A stretch of 5,962 bases of DNA from Nanobdellota archaeon. GTDB lineage: Archaea; Nanobdellota; Nanobdellia; SCGC-AAA011-G17; GW2011-AR17. The stretch lies in assembly GCA_030018575.1 (NCBI GenBank), contig JASEIA010000039.1:1-5962 (forward strand). The letters are read 5' to 3'. Of this stretch, positions 4,448 to 5,962 are shown piece after piece (position 1 is the first letter of the stretch; every line of letters begins with the position of its first letter). The notes below the pieces were generated by a model, which was given only the letters and a program-made list of their open reading frames with translations, searched no databases and was not told the DNA's origin. Made by a program: the position numbers and the translations under genes.

Positions 4448-5962
4448 ATGAAACACACAATAGCAATAACACTGGCGCTTTTCGTACTGCTACCTTTTGT
4501 ATCTGCCGCAATAAACGTCGGCACAGGAGCTCCTCCTGTTGAAGCTGAAAGAGCATCATCTGTGCAGGTATTCTCTTTTGGCGAAAACGCAATGATTTGC
4601 GTGAACTGCCCTGCCTTGACAAGCGAGCCTGAGCCTGGACTGGCAAGCTCAACTCTTGCATCCTATATGCCAAGGATTGTTTGCAGGGGCGACACGCCGT
4701 GCGTGATTTATGCGGGATTAAAATACAAGGAAGATTATGATCCAACAAGCGCTGTCCAATTCCCTTACATAATTGCAACAAAAGATGCATACAAGAAAGA
4801 CAAGCCCCTGCTTTCCTCAAGCGGGCGGAATGTAAGGCTTGAGGATGTCTCACGCGGGGATCTGATTGTTGATGCAGAAAACAAAAAAGTATATACAATT
4901 GACATGATAAGCAGTGAAGAAAGCGACCCCGAAGGGGTTTTCAAGAATGTTCGCAAGCTTATACTGCAAAACGCAAAAGTTTATATCAATAATTTGCCTG
5001 TTGGAACAGAGGCGCCTTTGGCAGGGACACTTTCAGAAGCAGAGCGGGGGAGAGTAGAACAGATAAGAGTTACTGAAGAAGATAAGGGGCAAATATTAAA
5101 GATAAGGGGCCTGGACAAGAGAGCGCCAAACCAGCTGATAGATAAATTGTCAATACCTTTGAAAAAAGGAGACACAATAACATTTAAGGGGCTTTTTGGA
5201 GATAGGACATTTGGCGGTTACAGGCTTGATATGCCTGTGCTTAACATCGGAAGATTCACAGACAATGAAGATGACTCAACAGCAGAAGATAAGAATGCAA
5301 AAGACTGGCTTGACGAGCTGGACAATAAGTTTTTGGATTCTGGCAAGGACAGGTCTGAATTAAAGATTTGCAATAAGAAATTTGTTAATTATTACGCAGG
5401 CAGCTCATTTACACTCCGAGATACTTTAAGTGATTGCAAAATTGACAACTATCTCCTAAACACTGAATTGTTTGAAGAAGATGATGCAGATGACAATAAA
5501 TTATTCTCTTACGCATGCGGAGATATCGTGTTTGAGGCAGTTGGCGGAGATGTGAAAAATCTTTACTGCAATCAGGCAGACATGCACAATGCATTGCTTT
5601 CGTGCGGCAAGGACGGGAATGATGAAGTATGCACTGGTGTTAATGGCAAATTAAGGATGAAGGTAAGAATTGAGCCTGGCGCTTTTTTCCTTAACAACAG
5701 AAACAGTTATAATTTCCGCTCAATAAAAGAGGCAAGTTATGGTGAGCAGAAAGCATACCAATTCATTACGAATAAAATCCAGATATTAACATACCAGCAA
5801 AGCGTGACGCCAGGCAGATATGATATTGTGGAGAATCCTGACGCAAAACCCATTATTATAACTTACAAGGATAATGCAGCCTTAGCGGTAAACACTATTA
5901 CTTTGCCGGAAGATGCAGTAGTGCAAAGGAAGAGGAGTGCGCAAAGGTTCTTTTACTATTTG
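4448..5962 (+). CDS. Large secreted Cys-rich protein, unknown function (3' part outside window)
   Basis: 505 codons are open to the right edge. ATG 4448 follows a good Shine-Dalgarno. Residues 1-20 (MKHTIAITLALFVLLPFVSA) are a signal peptide with likely cleavage after VSA, so the protein is exported. The mature part has ten cysteines: C51, C54 (CVNC), C79, C85, C308, C330, C357, C374, C386 and C395. An even number in a secreted chain suggests disulfides: a small N-terminal group, then a cluster of six at 308-395. Between them is a Cys-free region of about 220 residues, with an acidic stretch at 272-292. No membrane helix is seen after the signal; a C-terminal anchor may lie beyond the window. 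It directly follows the pilin-like gene and is coupled to it, so a shared surface structure or complex is likely. I recognise no enzymatic motif. The gene is certain; the role is open. Confidence 0.88.
   Translation, partial: MKHTIAITLALFVLLPFVSAAINVGTGAPPVEAERASSVQVFSFGENAMICVNCPALTSEPEPGLASSTLASYMPRIVCRGDTPCVIYAGLKYKEDYDPTSAVQFPYIIATKDAYKKDKPLLSSSGRNVRLEDVSRGDLIVDAENKKVYTIDMISSEESDPEGVFKNVRKLILQNAKVYINNLPVGTEAPLAGTLSEAERGRVEQIRVTEEDKGQILKIRGLDKRAPNQLIDKLSIPLKKGDTITFKGLFGDRTFGGYRLDMPVLNIGRFTDNEDDSTAEDKNAKDWLDELDNKFLDSGKDRSELKICNKKFVNYYAGSSFTLRDTLSDCKIDNYLLNTELFEEDDADDNKLFSYACGDIVFEAVGGDVKNLYCNQADMHNALLSCGKDGNDEVCTGVNGKLRMKVRIEPGAFFLNNRNSYNFRSIKEASYGEQKAYQFITNKIQILTYQQSVTPGRYDIVENPDAKPIIITYKDNAALAVNTITLPEDAVVQRKRSAQRFFYYL

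Noticed and set aside
4293..4898. Minus-strand 201-residue frame over the pilin-like/secreted operon
   Set aside because: Composition is shadow-like, while the plus-strand genes have a promoter, a Shine-Dalgarno site and signal peptides.

Overview
The window looks like chromosome from a small-genome archaeon, most likely a DPANN lineage of the Woesearchaeota/Pacearchaeota type. Three observations support this. The surface protein begins MNPKGQITIFVVLGI, a start typical of DPANN pilin-like proteins. The genes have archaeal BRE/TATA boxes centred about 27-31 bp upstream of their start codons, so most transcripts should be leaderless. A PIN-domain protein and a nucleotidyltransferase belong to families I recall mainly from archaea. 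No rRNA, tRNA, CRISPR array or insertion-sequence transposase was found. The lineage is an inference, not a demonstrated placement.

Layout. 1-846 (minus): the N-terminal 282 residues of a five-helix membrane protein with a signal peptide and a basic, Pro/Gly-rich tail that runs off the left edge. 958-1065 (plus): a 35-residue small ORF with its own TATA box and T-run. 1045-1551 (minus): a PIN-domain ribonuclease gene in one continuous frame, broken by a single in-frame TAA at codon 88. 1552-1973: about 420 bp without a convincing gene but rich in hairpins and short repeats. 1974-2862 (minus): a two-gene operon of a HEPN-like helical protein and a polymerase-beta-type nucleotidyltransferase, overlapping by 41 nt. 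Its promoter sits among three palindromes of the form TGTCA-N5-TGACA, repeated at exactly 38-bp steps. 3064-3564 (minus): a second five-helix membrane protein, clearly paralogous to the first. 3676-5962 (plus): an operon of a pilin-like single-pass protein and a large secreted Cys-rich protein that continues past the right edge.

How the parts relate. Two membrane paralogues and the pilin-like/secreted pair suggest a cell-envelope locus. The second membrane gene and the pilin-like operon are transcribed divergently from a shared 111-bp promoter region. The middle of the window is accessory in character: a nonsense-mutated PIN gene, a HEPN/nucleotidyltransferase pair of the toxin-antitoxin-like kind, and a structured non-coding stretch. 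The most striking undescribed element is the three-operator array around the HEPN/nucleotidyltransferase promoter. Its 23-bp gap between operators 1 and 2 holds the BRE/TATA box, and operator 1 ends on the start codon.
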